NCBI GenBank assembly: GCA_001464615.1 | Contig: LNFI01000006.1 | Span: 62,001 to 126,000, forward strand | Reading direction: 5' to 3' | Source: Sphingomonadales bacterium Ga0077557 | GTDB taxonomy: Bacteria > Pseudomonadota > Alphaproteobacteria > Sphingomonadales > Sphingomonadaceae | DNA length: 64,000 nucleotides | Part shown: piece by piece, positions 1 through 8,712 of the stretch | Position numbering within the stretch: the first letter of the stretch is position 1 | Layout: every line of letters begins with the position of its first letter | Program-made: the position numbers and the translations under genes | Notes under the pieces: model-generated | The model's database searches: none | Told to the model about the DNA's origin: nothing | Seen by the model: the letters and a program-made list of their open reading frames with translations, nothing else

Positions 1-183
1 GTTAAACGGGTGACTGGTTTGGACGTGCCTTATTGCCTGGCACCGCGACGCCACGGTGATCCGCCGATATTGATCAGCGATGCCACGCGTGCGCGAACAC
101 TGCTGGGATGGGCCTCGCAGCGCACGTCCATCGAATCGATCGTCGAAACTGCCTGGGCCTGGCACCAGCGCGCCGATCGCTGA
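1..183 (+). CDS. galE: UDP-glucose 4-epimerase, C-terminal end (partial)
   Basis: The first 60 codons visible are the last part of a gene that starts before the window. The frame is open from base 1 and ends at TGA 181-183. The residues match the C-terminal end of GalE-type extended SDR epimerases: a VPYCLAPRRHGDPP block (the substrate-side loop, normally written APRRxGD), then LISDATRARTLLGW and an ending around IVETAWAWH. GalE interconverts UDP-glucose and UDP-galactose in the cytoplasm and supplies sugar donors for surface polysaccharide. That fits the polymerase and glycosyltransferase genes that follow on the other strand. The catalytic YxxxK region lies outside the window, so activity cannot be judged here. 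Confidence 0.85.
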   Translation, partial: VKRVTGLDVPYCLAPRRHGDPPILISDATRARTLLGWASQRTSIESIVETAWAWHQRADR

Positions 184-213
184 CAGCGCCAATTGGCCTG
201 GCCGGCGGCACGG

Positions 214-1548
214 CTAGAGATCAAAGGCAACTCTGTCCGGCAGCGTGCGTCGCCTTCTGGCATAATATTCCAGCACCAGCACCAATCCAAAGGCGAACAC
301 CATTGGCCAGAGCACCAGCAAGGTAATGTTCCGGCCAAGGTTGAAGGTCAGCCCCATACCGACCAGGAATAGGCACACCCGCGTGACGGTGCCCTGCGCG
401 TAGAGACGCGATAACCAACCCGACCACAATGCCATCAGCATCGCGCTGAAGATCGGCCCGATATAGGGCCCGAATTCCAGCACGCCCTGGCCAATCATGC
501 CCGAGGAAATGGTTGCGACCACGCCGATATCGCTTGTACCCCCCCCATAGCCCCGCGCAATCGCATAATCGATTCCCAGCAATGGCTTGTCCGTCCAGAT
601 CACCCTGGGGATGAAATTCAACATATCAGCTAAAATATGCGACCCATATGTTTTCTGTAAAACTTCATTTTCCACAAATGATCTACAATATATAAGCTCC
701 GTTGCCATATTTAGTCCTGAATGGCCGATATTTTCTATTTCACCACGATAATCAAAACCAAAATTACGATAAGAAATTATTTGTCGCATAGACCATTCTA
801 GAAAAAATGCAGCGCATATTGCGATCAATATCTTCATAAAAACGCGTATTTTACTAAAAAATACGAATGAGAATATCATCGGAATGAATACGGCGAGCGC
901 AATATTTCGACTACCCTGCAAAAATGCATAAGGCCATGATATCAATATCAATGATATACAAAGTATTTGATATGATCGGCGTTTAAGAATTGGTAGAATC
1001 ATGCCGAATAACGATAATACAAGCGTATACATATAGCCTGCCACCGAAACGACAAAGCCAAGCTTCCCGGCATCCGCGCCAGCGGCGCGTAACCACATCG
1101 AATTGCCCGACCGTGCTTCGACCGGGAATAACGCGGCGAACAAATCGCCATCCATCCGCGCCGTGCCATAGGCCAACAGCACCAGCCAAATGACCGTGGT
1201 AACGATCAATACGGTTTCCACCGGAATATCGCGGGCATTGATGGCCATGCTTTCCCGCGGTGCCATGGCCTTGGCGATCGGCGTGCAAAACAGCCGGAAG
1301 GCGCAAACAAAAATCAAAACACAGATATAGCCACCGCTAATCGCTTCGCTGGGAAAATCGCGCATTTCAGAAGAGATTATTGGCTCGACCATGTACCAGC
1401 CAAATACCGTCAGATACACCATCAGCGCCGGCACAGACCATTTTTCGCGAATTCGGACTCCGGCTTCAATAGCAAAGCTGCCAAGGACAATGCCGGCCAA
1501 CCAATAGCTGACTGGAAAATCCGATATGATCGATACACCCGGTGCCAT
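214..1548 (-). CDS. O-antigen/exopolysaccharide polymerase-like membrane protein (Wzy-like)
   Basis: A 444-residue protein dominated by about ten hydrophobic segments, with one long hydrophilic stretch at roughly residues 255-340. That stretch contains FIPRVIWTDKP, a motif typical of Wzy/oligosaccharide-repeat-unit polymerases. Such proteins join lipid-linked repeat units on the periplasmic face of the inner membrane. Start is the ATG at 1548-1546. It lies downstream of two co-directional glycosyltransferase genes, separated by 238 bases in which I see no gene. The middle part (about 600-1020) is much more AT-rich than the flanks, as is common for wzy genes, which are often exchanged between strains. 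Family assignment rests on topology and the one motif; substrate unknown. Confidence 0.75.
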   Translation of the reverse strand: MAPGVSIISDFPVSYWLAGIVLGSFAIEAGVRIREKWSVPALMVYLTVFGWYMVEPIISSEMRDFPSEAISGGYICVLIFVCAFRLFCTPIAKAMAPRESMAINARDIPVETVLIVTTVIWLVLLAYGTARMDGDLFAALFPVEARSGNSMWLRAAGADAGKLGFVVSVAGYMYTLVLSLFGMILPILKRRSYQILCISLILISWPYAFLQGSRNIALAVFIPMIFSFVFFSKIRVFMKILIAICAAFFLEWSMRQIISYRNFGFDYRGEIENIGHSGLNMATELIYCRSFVENEVLQKTYGSHILADMLNFIPRVIWTDKPLLGIDYAIARGYGGGTSDIGVVATISSGMIGQGVLEFGPYIGPIFSAMLMALWSGWLSRLYAQGTVTRVCLFLVGMGLTFNLGRNITLLVLWPMVFAFGLVLVLEYYARRRRTLPDRVAFDL

Positions 1549-1786
1549 TAGCCATTCCTAACAGCATCCGCACAAACTCGTCCATGATTTAGCCATCGAT
1601 CGACATGGCAATCGCAATTGCAGACGACATTAGCTGGTTTTCTCGTTCAACGACCCAGCCGTCGAAGTGTCATTACATGCAGACACCGATCTGTCGCAGA
1701 CTGGTTCTGTCGAAAAGCCGCCAGCGCGAACGTTATTGGCAGGTCTTCAGGCGAGCCGGTGGCGGATTTTGGTGGCCCCCGCGCAA

Positions 1787-2956
1787 TCATGAAACGACCG
1801 AAGCAGGCGGGCTGCCGCCACCAAGGAGCCAAGCATAGACGGCGCGCATGTCCCGCGCGACATGATTCCAGCTGAACCGTTGTTCGACTAAGCCCCTGCC
1901 CTTTGCGCCCATCGCCCGCCGATCCTGATCGCTGGCGGCGAGCATATCCGCCATCCCCCGGGCAATTTCATGGGCTTTAGGGCCCACGTCGATCGCCGCC
2001 CCAATGTCGAAGCCACTGTGCAGGTTGCAGTGTCGCGTCATGATGACGGGCAGCGCATTGGCGAATGCCTCCAATATGGCCATGGGGAAGCCTTCGCTGT
2101 GCGATGCCAGAATGAAGGCATTGGCTGCGGCGAGCGTCGCTGCCTTCTCCTCGCCAAATACGGGTCCGGCGAAATGGATGCGGCTGGCGACCTGGCTGTT
2201 CTGCGCCTGTTGTTCGAGCGCCTTGCGATAGCCATCATCGCCCCAGCCGGCGATCACGAAATGCCAATTCTGGTGAGCGGGCGCGACCTGGGCAAAGGCC
2301 TCTATCGCGGCCGCGATATTCTTCTTGGGATGCAATCGACCAAGCTGCAGCATGATCTGCCCACCAGCGGCGCGGATCGACCGAACAACCGTGGGAGCCT
2401 TGTCCATGGTGACCGGCCCAGGCAGAGCGACGCCGTTGGGGATGATGCAAAATGGGCCCTGCAGGCCGAATGCCCGCGCCGATTCGAGCTCGCTGACGGT
2501 GTTGACATGCAGGCAGCCAAGCGCCCGCAGCGCGCGACGTTCATAAAAGAGCGCGGCGGCGCGCTTTTTGAGCACCGAGTTATTGAGGGCCCATGGCTCC
2601 AGCATGCCATTGGCCGTCGTCACATAAGGCCGCCCCGTTCGCTGCTTCCAGGCCAGCGCCAAGACCGACGTGTAGGTCCATAACGAATGCAGGTGCAGGA
2701 TATCCTCATCCGCACGGGCCATGATGGCACGCAACTGCGGTGAATAGCCGAATGCGCGCACGCCCCTGATCGCGCCGACATGGCAGGGAATGTGGCGCCA
2801 GGCGGGGGCATCATTGGCCGTCTCATGATCCATCAGGCCATAGGCGGTGACGCGTGTGTCGGGCAGCGCATCAAGCGCCAGCGCCAGATCGCGCTCAATT
2901 TCAAAGATGCCACCCAACACCCGCGACAAAGAAGGCGACAGGAACCCGATGTTCAT
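1787..2956 (-). CDS. glycosyltransferase family 4 (GT4) protein
   Basis: A 389-residue GT-B fold glycosyltransferase that would add a sugar to a lipid-linked polysaccharide precursor at the cytoplasmic face of the membrane. Visible: N-terminal MNIGFLSPSLSRVLGG, a central QLGRLHPKKNI block (start of the donor-binding domain) and HSEGFPMAILEAF, the EX7E-type donor site. I place the start at ATG 2956-2954 because it overlaps the upstream gene's TGA as ATGA, and because the protein then begins directly with the first beta strand. A start four codons upstream is possible. It forms a translationally coupled pair with the GT4 gene before it. Acceptor and donor cannot be told. Confidence 0.85.
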   Translation of the reverse strand: MNIGFLSPSLSRVLGGIFEIERDLALALDALPDTRVTAYGLMDHETANDAPAWRHIPCHVGAIRGVRAFGYSPQLRAIMARADEDILHLHSLWTYTSVLALAWKQRTGRPYVTTANGMLEPWALNNSVLKKRAAALFYERRALRALGCLHVNTVSELESARAFGLQGPFCIIPNGVALPGPVTMDKAPTVVRSIRAAGGQIMLQLGRLHPKKNIAAAIEAFAQVAPAHQNWHFVIAGWGDDGYRKALEQQAQNSQVASRIHFAGPVFGEEKAATLAAANAFILASHSEGFPMAILEAFANALPVIMTRHCNLHSGFDIGAAIDVGPKAHEIARGMADMLAASDQDRRAMGAKGRGLVEQRFSWNHVARDMRAVYAWLLGGGSPPASVVS

Positions 2957-4137
2957 CGCGCCAACCATCGCAGCGTCAGCCGCGCGATCGCTGAGGCGCG
3001 AGGTGGCGGCGCAGCCAACGCAACCTGCGCTAGTGCCGCCAGGCCATTAGCGAAGCGGTCCGGGCTCCAGGGGGCGATCAGCGCGGCACTGGCGGCACCT
3101 AGCGCCGCGGCATGATCAGCAACCGCGCCAAATCCCCTGACCAAATCAGCTTGATCGTTCGGATCGAAAGTAAAGCCATTCTGCCCGTCGACCACCAGAT
3201 CGGCGGCACAGCCGCAATGGTTTGACACCAGCACCGGCAGTCCCGATGCCATGGCTTCATTCACCACCAGCCCCCATTGTTCGACGGTGCTCGCCAGCAC
3301 AAACGCGCGCGCCAGGCCGTAATAAGCCGGCAGCGATTCATATTGGACGAAGCCGGGAAACCGCACCATATCGCCCAGCCCAAGCGCCGCGACTTGCGCC
3401 TCCAGCGCTGGCCGCATTTCCCCGTCGCCCATCAGCACCAGCGGCCATGCATCGCCCTGCCGACTGGCCCGGAACGCCGCATAGGCATCAATCAGGAAGG
3501 GCAAATTCTTCTTCGGAATGAATCGGCAACTGCTCAGGAAATAGTCATCGGGCAGGTTCAGCCGCGATCGTATCGCCGCTGCATTGGATCGCGCAGCGGC
3601 GGCATGTGCGGCGAAATAGCCGTTGTCCACGACGTCATACCCAAGCGCGATCTGGTCTGGGGCCATGCCAAGCCCCTCAAGATAGCGCGCTGCCCGGGTG
3701 CCACCCACCAGCCCGGCCGAACACAAGCCAACAATGTGGCGCTTCACAAATTCCTTGTGAAAGGACCGCTGACCGTCGTCGCGGTTGCTCTCGCTCATCA
3801 CAACAATACGGACGGTATCTGGCTTGCTGTCGACCCAAAGGAGCGCGGCGAGCGCCGCGCGATCATGCCAGCCGGGAATGGCGACGATATCGGGCTGGAA
3901 CGCATCAAGCGTCGCTGCGATTTTCTGCGCAAGGCCAAACGGCGTCGCCTGGGCGCTGCGCCCATCGGGGAACAGCGTCACCTGCTCAAATGGTCGATCC
4001 CCGGCGGGGCGTACCCAGGCATAATCCTGCGAGCTTCCCGCAACCTCCACGCCAAGCACGGTCATCAGTGACGACGCCGCCGTTAACCGGGCGATATGAT
4101 AAGGCCCAAAATTGTCGAAAATCACTGCAACGCGCAA
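2953..4137 (-). CDS. glycosyltransferase family 4 (GT4) protein
   Basis: A 394-residue GT-B glycosyltransferase. Key blocks: RVAVIFDNFGPYHIARL at the N-terminus (acceptor domain), SCRFIPKKNLPFLIDAY (donor domain entry) and STVEQWGLVVNEAMASG, where E and E are spaced as in the EX7E nucleotide-sugar site. I choose the TTG at 4137-4135, because AGAAGGA lies 7 bases upstream on the coding strand and translation then begins at the first beta strand. An ATG at 4179 would add 14 residues with no family likeness. The stop overlaps the start of the next glycosyltransferase (ATGA). Likely part of exopolysaccharide repeat-unit assembly; specificity unknown. Confidence 0.83.
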   Translation of the reverse strand: MRVAVIFDNFGPYHIARLTAASSLMTVLGVEVAGSSQDYAWVRPAGDRPFEQVTLFPDGRSAQATPFGLAQKIAATLDAFQPDIVAIPGWHDRAALAALLWVDSKPDTVRIVVMSESNRDDGQRSFHKEFVKRHIVGLCSAGLVGGTRAARYLEGLGMAPDQIALGYDVVDNGYFAAHAAAARSNAAAIRSRLNLPDDYFLSSCRFIPKKNLPFLIDAYAAFRASRQGDAWPLVLMGDGEMRPALEAQVAALGLGDMVRFPGFVQYESLPAYYGLARAFVLASTVEQWGLVVNEAMASGLPVLVSNHCGCAADLVVDGQNGFTFDPNDQADLVRGFGAVADHAAALGAASAALIAPWSPDRFANGLAALAQVALAAPPPRASAIARLTLRWLAR

Positions 4138-4505
4138 ACTGCCAATCCTTCTACCCCCCCGCGCGACGAGCCAACACACAGTGCATCAGGGTCATTATCT
4201 CAAACATCACTCAACATTCTCAAAATAACGTATCTCACTGCTCGAATGAGTCGCTAATCACTCCTTTGATGATCGTGGTCTGGCGATTTGAATATGCGAG
4301 ATTTGCGCCATTCGAAGCGATCTTAGAATGATCCGGAATTGGCGTAGGTGCATCGTCATTGAATTATCTCTGCCATTAGACTCCATAACGCCGGGCGTCG
4401 CCAGATATTTGGTGCTTAATCCCTCATTATCGGCAGTGTCAGCAATTGCGCTACCCCAGCTACACAGTAACAAAGATGCGCGCGATTAATCGTCAAGGCG
4501 GGTTC
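4138..4505. other. divergent intergenic region between glycosyltransferase genes
   Basis: A 368-base AT-richer region between oppositely directed glycosyltransferase genes. It must hold promoters for both, but I see no convincing -35/-10 pair and no conserved small ORF. The only clear signals are the Shine-Dalgarno AGAAGGA ahead of the minus-strand gene (about 4145-4151) and AAGGCGGG (4495-4502) ahead of the plus-strand gene. Confidence 0.5.
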
Positions 4506-5699
4506 ATGGCAGAGGTCCCATCTGGCAAGAATTGGATTTGTGCGCAGATTGGTGCGCGCGAACATTATTTGGTGCCCCGCGCGATCGCCGATGCGGGAGA
4601 ATTGGGACTTTTCATCACCGACATCTGGTTGCCGCCCAGTCATCCGCTGGCGCTGACCAAGCGCCTGGCTGGCCGATATCACCCAGCCCTGTCCAGCACG
4701 TCGGTTTGGGCGCCCAATGCCCAAATGCTGGCGCTGGAGGCCCAGTCGCGGCTGCGGCGAACGGATGTCATCCGCCGAACAATGGCGCGTAATCGCCTGT
4801 TCCAGCGGGAAGCGGTGCGGCGGCTGGAGCAGATTACCGATGATGCGCCCCGCACGCTGGTGGCCTTCAGCTATGCCTGTGACCAGTTATTCGCTTATGC
4901 CAAATCGCGCGGCTGGCGCACCGTGCTGGACCAGATTGATCCTGCACAGGCCGAGGAACGCCTGATTCAGCGGCTGCACCCAGCGGACGCCATACCGCAC
5001 TGGCCGGCGGCCTATTGGGAGCGCTGGCAGGTGGAAACTACGCTTGCCGATGTCATCGTCGTCAATTCGGACTGGACCCGACAGGCCTTGGTTGATCAGG
5101 GGGTGCCCAGCGACAAGATGCGCATCATCCCGCTTGCCCATGAAGGGGTAACTGGATCGCGCGCGCGGCATCACTATCCGGCGCGCTTCGATGCGGGGCG
5201 GCCAATGCGGGTATTGTTCCTGGGGCAAATCACGCAGCGCAAAGGCCTGTCCCCCTTGTTTTCGGCGATCCAGGCGATCGATCACGCGGTCCCGATACGC
5301 TTTGATTTCGTTGGTCCAACGACGATGGCCATTCCCGATGACATTGCCAGCGATCCCCGGGTCCGGTTCCACGGATCGAAACCCCACCAAGTCACCGGGT
5401 CCTTTTATGAACAAGCCGATGTCTTCATCCTGCCAACCTATTCGGACGGCTTTGCCCTTACCCAAATAGAGGCAAGAACCATGGGGGTGCCGATCATCAC
5501 CTCACGGCATTGCGCCGCAATCGTCCGTCACGGCGTGAATGGGCTGTTGCTTGACGATGTCAGCGCCAGCGCAATTACCAGCGCGCTGATGCACTGTGTT
5601 CACAACCCGGCGGCGCTTGCGATGATGGCGGCAGCTCAGGAGGATTTCCCCACAGTGCAGTCGATCGGCAAAGCCTGGACCGATGTTTTCGACAGCTAA
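4506..5699 (+). CDS. glycosyltransferase family 4 (GT4) protein
   Basis: A 397-residue GT4-type glycosyltransferase. The N-terminal half is less conserved (ICAQIGAREHYLVPRA). The donor domain is clear: RVLFLGQITQRKGLSPLF, then a stretch with DVFILPTYSDGFALTQIEA, where D and E occupy the EX7E positions. I place the start at ATG 4506, with AAGG (4495-4498) 7 bases upstream. The frame is open further upstream (TTG 4446, ATG 4476), but those residues look non-coding. Transcribed divergently from the other two glycosyltransferases and probably part of the same surface-polysaccharide pathway. Substrate unknown. Confidence 0.82.
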   Translation: MAEVPSGKNWICAQIGAREHYLVPRAIADAGELGLFITDIWLPPSHPLALTKRLAGRYHPALSSTSVWAPNAQMLALEAQSRLRRTDVIRRTMARNRLFQREAVRRLEQITDDAPRTLVAFSYACDQLFAYAKSRGWRTVLDQIDPAQAEERLIQRLHPADAIPHWPAAYWERWQVETTLADVIVVNSDWTRQALVDQGVPSDKMRIIPLAHEGVTGSRARHHYPARFDAGRPMRVLFLGQITQRKGLSPLFSAIQAIDHAVPIRFDFVGPTTMAIPDDIASDPRVRFHGSKPHQVTGSFYEQADVFILPTYSDGFALTQIEARTMGVPIITSRHCAAIVRHGVNGLLLDDVSASAITSALMHCVHNPAALAMMAAAQEDFPTVQSIGKAWTDVFDS

Positions 5700-5848
5700 G
5701 CGGGGCTGCAACGGAGGGTCGCGCAGGCCGCCCACCACGCCGGCGCAGACGGCCTGAACGCCAGAAGCCATTTGTCAGCAATATGAAATTTCGGCCCGTG
5801 ATACGCCGCAGCTAGGCATTTCGCCGATGAGTCCCCTATGAACGCGGC

Positions 5849-6607
5849 ATGGGATTATTCGGCAAACTCTTTCAGGGACGATCGGCCCCGACAGCGTTCA
5901 GCACGCCACCAAATACGCGCGCCTATGCGATCGGGGACGTGCATGGTCGGCTCGATCTGCTCAGCGAGCTCCTCACCAAGATTGACAAAGACCGCCAGCA
6001 ACGGCCGACCTCACGCGATTACACCATCTTCCTGGGCGACCTGATCGATCGCGGTCCGCAATCGGCCGAGGTGATCGATTATCTGCTGCGCGCGCGATCA
6101 ACGCTCAACCAGCCAATCTTTCTGGCGGGCAATCATGAAGAGATGCTGCTGCGGATCCTGCGCCATGACGGTCGCCAATTGGCGGAATGGCTCAATTATG
6201 GCGGGCGGCAATGCGTTGAAAGCTATGGCATCGACGCCGCAGCCCTGCTGCACATCAGTCCGGAGGCAGCACAGCAGCGGCTTCGGGCGACGATTCCAGC
6301 GGCGCACCTCGACTTTATCGCCAGTTTTGCGGATAGTTTTCGGCTAGGTGATTATTTATTCGTTCATGCCGGTATTCGACCCGGCATTGCAGTTGAAGAG
6401 CAGACAATTGCTGACCTTCACTGGATTCGCGAAGATTTCCTCGATAGTCCGGCGCGATACCCTTTCATGGTGATACACGGCCATACAATCTCTTCCGGTC
6501 CCGATGAGCAGCATAACCGGATCGGCATTGATACCGGCGCCTATTCGTCCGGCATCCTTACTGCCCTATGTATCGAAGGAACAGAACGGCGTTATATCAC
6601 GACTTGA
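5849..6607 (+). CDS. PPP-family serine/threonine (metallo)phosphatase
   Basis: A 252-residue metallophosphoesterase with all PPP-family signatures: GDVHGR near residue 30, GDLIDRGP near 63, GNHEEM near 95, and late histidines in FVHAGI and VIHGHT. These residues bind the two-metal centre that hydrolyses phosphoester bonds; relatives act on phospho-Ser/Thr or on dinucleoside polyphosphates (ApaH-like). No signal peptide or membrane segment, so cytoplasmic. In sphingomonad polysaccharide regions such genes can be regulatory, but nothing here shows a substrate. No clear Shine-Dalgarno precedes the ATG; it is kept because the next in-frame ATG would remove the metal motif. Confidence 0.85.
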   Translation: MGLFGKLFQGRSAPTAFSTPPNTRAYAIGDVHGRLDLLSELLTKIDKDRQQRPTSRDYTIFLGDLIDRGPQSAEVIDYLLRARSTLNQPIFLAGNHEEMLLRILRHDGRQLAEWLNYGGRQCVESYGIDAAALLHISPEAAQQRLRATIPAAHLDFIASFADSFRLGDYLFVHAGIRPGIAVEEQTIADLHWIREDFLDSPARYPFMVIHGHTISSGPDEQHNRIGIDTGAYSSGILTALCIEGTERRYITT

Positions 6608-6739
6608 GGTGACAGATGAATTGTCGCGATAACGCTAAATGCACGGCGCTTCTCTGGACGATCCTGCGCTAGACAATTCATGATTTCTACGATAATGATT
6701 CATCTTATTGACTGTGGACTCACGCATCTGGAGACCCCA

Positions 6740-7186
6740 ATGAAGATCGGAGTGATCGCGGCAACGCTGGCAGTAATTGCCATGGCGGCCCCGGCTTTTG
6801 CGAAGCCCGCATCCACCAACCCCGCATTGGCGGTTGGAAAGGTCCAGGCCGCGTCGGAGGGGACATTCATCGTTCGTAACGGCAAGCTCGTTACTGCGCG
6901 GTCAGGCCAGGCACTGTTCACCGGTGATCGGGTGATCACCCGTGGCAAAGCGCGCGCGAAGGTGGCGATGAAAGGGTGCACCGTCGTGATGCAGCCAACC
7001 TCTATCCTGCCGATCAGCAATAGCTGCAGTGAAGCGCAATCTTTTGCTCCCCAGGAAGAAGAAGCCGTTGGTGGCGCCGTACTTGGCGGCGGTGAGGGGT
7101 TGAGCACCGCTGCGCTCATTGGGATCGGCGTTGGCGGGGCTGGGTTGGCTACTGGCCTGGCGATTGGCCTTTCAACCTCGCCGTAA
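6740..7186 (+). CDS. exported hypothetical protein with glycine-rich C-terminal hydrophobic segment
   Basis: A 148-residue protein with a Sec signal peptide (MKIGVIAATLAVIAMAAPAFA, cleavage after AFA). The mature part contains a domain (about residues 28-95) with GTFIVRNGKL, GQALFTGDRVITRGKARAKV and two cysteines (GCTVVM, NSCSEA). This resembles the FecR/tail-associated 'GD-vi-Tg' beta fold of ligand-sensing periplasmic proteins. The end is a glycine-rich hydrophobic stretch (about 115-145) that could insert in a membrane. I chose ATG 6740 because it begins the signal peptide; the frame is open 20 codons upstream. Function unknown. Followed by a strong terminator. Confidence 0.6.
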   Translation: MKIGVIAATLAVIAMAAPAFAKPASTNPALAVGKVQAASEGTFIVRNGKLVTARSGQALFTGDRVITRGKARAKVAMKGCTVVMQPTSILPISNSCSEAQSFAPQEEEAVGGAVLGGGEGLSTAALIGIGVGGAGLATGLAIGLSTSP

Positions 7187-7221
7187 CGGCGACCAGCCTG
7201 TCATTTGCGAATCAAGAAAAC

Positions 7222-7248
7222 GGCCGGGATCATTCCCGGCCTTTTTTT
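7222..7248 (+). terminator. Rho-independent terminator
   Basis: A perfect 8-bp stem (GGCCGGGA at 7222-7229, TCCCGGCC at 7234-7241), a 4-base loop and seven T residues (7242-7248), 35 bases after the stop of the exported protein gene. Confidence 0.9.
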
Positions 7249-7352
7249 GTGCGTTCACCTCGGGCGAATGGCCATACGGCGTGCAGGGAATCGGTAAGGA
7301 CGGCTCCAACTATTCCTTCGATTCGATGGGCTAAGCCAGCCACATCAACATC

Positions 7353-7491
7353 GCTAGAGCATCGCGCTTGAAATATGAATCGTCATTGCGAGCGCAGCGA
7401 AGCAATCCAGCCTTTCCGCATGCGGCACGCTGGATTGCTTCGCTGCGCTCGCAATGACGGGTGGTTCAGAATTATGGCACGGCGCTCTAGG
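7353..7491. repeat. nested palindromic miniature element, copy A
   Basis: The core is a perfect 30-bp inverted repeat (arms 7381-7410 and 7430-7459, beginning CGTCATTGCGAGCGCAGCGA) around a 19-base spacer. Outside it lies a second, imperfect inverted repeat: the left end starts GCTAGAGCATCGCGC at 7353, and the right end read inward from 7491 starts CCTAGAGCGCCGTGC. The outer repeats match those of the element at 43310-43439, although the inner palindromes differ. It sits between convergent gene ends. MITE-like; no ORF inside. Confidence 0.8.
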
Positions 7492-7649
7492 CGGATGCGA
7501 TCCAGCCGCAACATGACGATTGCCGACTGCCTCGGCTACCCAATGCCGCGTTCGGAATGGATGGAGCCCGACGGCAATGGGTTGGGTGCAGCTGATGCCT
7601 GGCCTATCGCCGCCGGCCAACCCAGCGCTTCGCTGACCGAAGTCAAGCG

Positions 7650-8267
7650 TTACTGGCCGGGCGCGGGCGGCGGCACGGCGCCCTGAGGTGGGCCACCCGG
7701 AATCTGTTGCTGTTGCTGCATCTGTTGCTGCTGCTGCGCCTGGCGCAGCACGCTTTCCGGCAGGAATTCGAGCAGTTCGATATCAAACACCAGCATAGAG
7801 TTCGGCGGCATCTTGTTCGGATCAGGTGATTGCTCGCCATAGCCGAGCTCTGGCTTGATCCAGGCGCGAATCTTTTCGCCCTTCTTCATCAGCTTCAGGG
7901 CTTCGGAAAAACCCTTCACCACACCCGCGACCGGCAGCGGCGTCGGCTGCTTTGACGCGTCGAACACGCTGCCATCGCGCAGCGACCCGGAATAGTTGAT
8001 CAGCGCGACATCGGCATCGGTCGGCTGCAGATCACCTGTACCCGGCTTGATCACCCGATATTGCAGGCCCGATTCGGTCTCGATCACGCCAGCCTGGGTC
8101 TTGTTATAGGCCAGGAATGCGGCGTTATCGCCCTTTTCAGCCACGGCATGCGCGGTGCCGTAAAAAGCAAGCAAGCCTGCCAATGCTACCGCCAGCGCAA
8201 TCCCCAGCCACAAGATCAATAGCGTACCACGCTTGGTGGGCGGAATCGGCACGGCGGTGATCGACAT
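7650..8267 (-). CDS. FKBP-type peptidyl-prolyl cis-trans isomerase, membrane-anchored
   Basis: A 205-residue protein: an N-terminal membrane segment (about residues 14-40), a short linker, then one FKBP domain (about 65-170). Typical blocks are SGLQYRVIKPG, VALINYSGSLRDGSVFDAS, GFSEALKLMKKGEK, PELGYGEQ and MPPNSMLVFDIELLEF. The last 35 residues are low-complexity (QQQQQMQQQQQ then PGGPP/PPPAPG). FKBP isomerases speed proline isomerisation during folding, here on the periplasmic side. Start is ATG 8267. Downstream of rpsU on the same strand with a hairpin between them. Confidence 0.92.
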   Translation of the reverse strand: MSITAVPIPPTKRGTLLILWLGIALAVALAGLLAFYGTAHAVAEKGDNAAFLAYNKTQAGVIETESGLQYRVIKPGTGDLQPTDADVALINYSGSLRDGSVFDASKQPTPLPVAGVVKGFSEALKLMKKGEKIRAWIKPELGYGEQSPDPNKMPPNSMLVFDIELLEFLPESVLRQAQQQQQMQQQQQIPGGPPQGAVPPPAPGQ

Positions 8268-8320
8268 GGGGAAAGGTCCAGATGTTCGAGAATCGTCAGA
8301 CTAGACGCCAAAAGGCGCAG

Positions 8321-8339
8321 CGGGGGACCACGTCCCCCG
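8321..8339 (-). terminator. hairpin, probable terminator after rpsU
   Basis: A perfect 8-bp stem CGGGGGAC/GTCCCCCG with a 3-base loop in the 80-base gap after rpsU. The T-run on the minus strand (TTTT, about 8311-8314) is short and some bases away, so termination may be partial. Confidence 0.5.
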
Positions 8340-8347
8340 TTAGCACA

Positions 8348-8554
8348 TTACCGCGCGCCGTCGCGCTCCAGGCGCTTACGCTCAAGCTTGCGGGCACGGC
8401 GAACCGCAGCCGCACGCTCACGCGCCCGCTTTTCCGACGGCTTTTCGTAATGACGGCGCAGCTTCATCTCACGATAAACGCCCTCGCGCTGCAGCTTCTT
8501 TTTCAGGGCGCGCAGCGCCTGATCGACGTTGTTGTCGCGAACAATGATTTGCAT
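8348..8554 (-). CDS. rpsU: 30S ribosomal protein S21
   Basis: A 68-residue, very basic protein beginning [20 protein letters not shown] and continuing with [20 protein letters not shown], the full S21 pattern. The arginine-rich tail is as usual in alphaproteobacteria. S21 joins the 30S platform and helps initiate translation by base-pairing of the 16S 3' end. Length and both ends match the family. Divergent from cysS. Confidence 0.97.
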   Translation of the reverse strand: MQIIVRDNNVDQALRALKKKLQREGVYREMKLRRHYEKPSEKRARERAAAVRRARKLERKRLERDGAR

Positions 8555-8712
8555 AAACGCCGTAGTCTCCGATCAATAGGAATATGTCGTCGCAGACGTT
8601 GGTCCGCGCCGTATTGGGCAGCCCCTAACAGCGTGGGTGGGGGATATCAAGCCATTTGGCCAAGTCATTCGGGGGATTTGCGGGCCAGCCCCCTCGCCGC
8701 TATGGCGCGCGG

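Noticed and set aside
4138..4179. Extended start (ATG 4179) for the second glycosyltransferase.
   Set aside because: The extra residues have no family likeness, and TTG 4137 has a good Shine-Dalgarno.
7375..7686. A 103-codon plus-strand frame through the palindromic element A and the end of the FKBP gene.
   Set aside because: The first third is the repeat itself and the end overlaps a real gene; no Shine-Dalgarno and no conserved sequence recognised.
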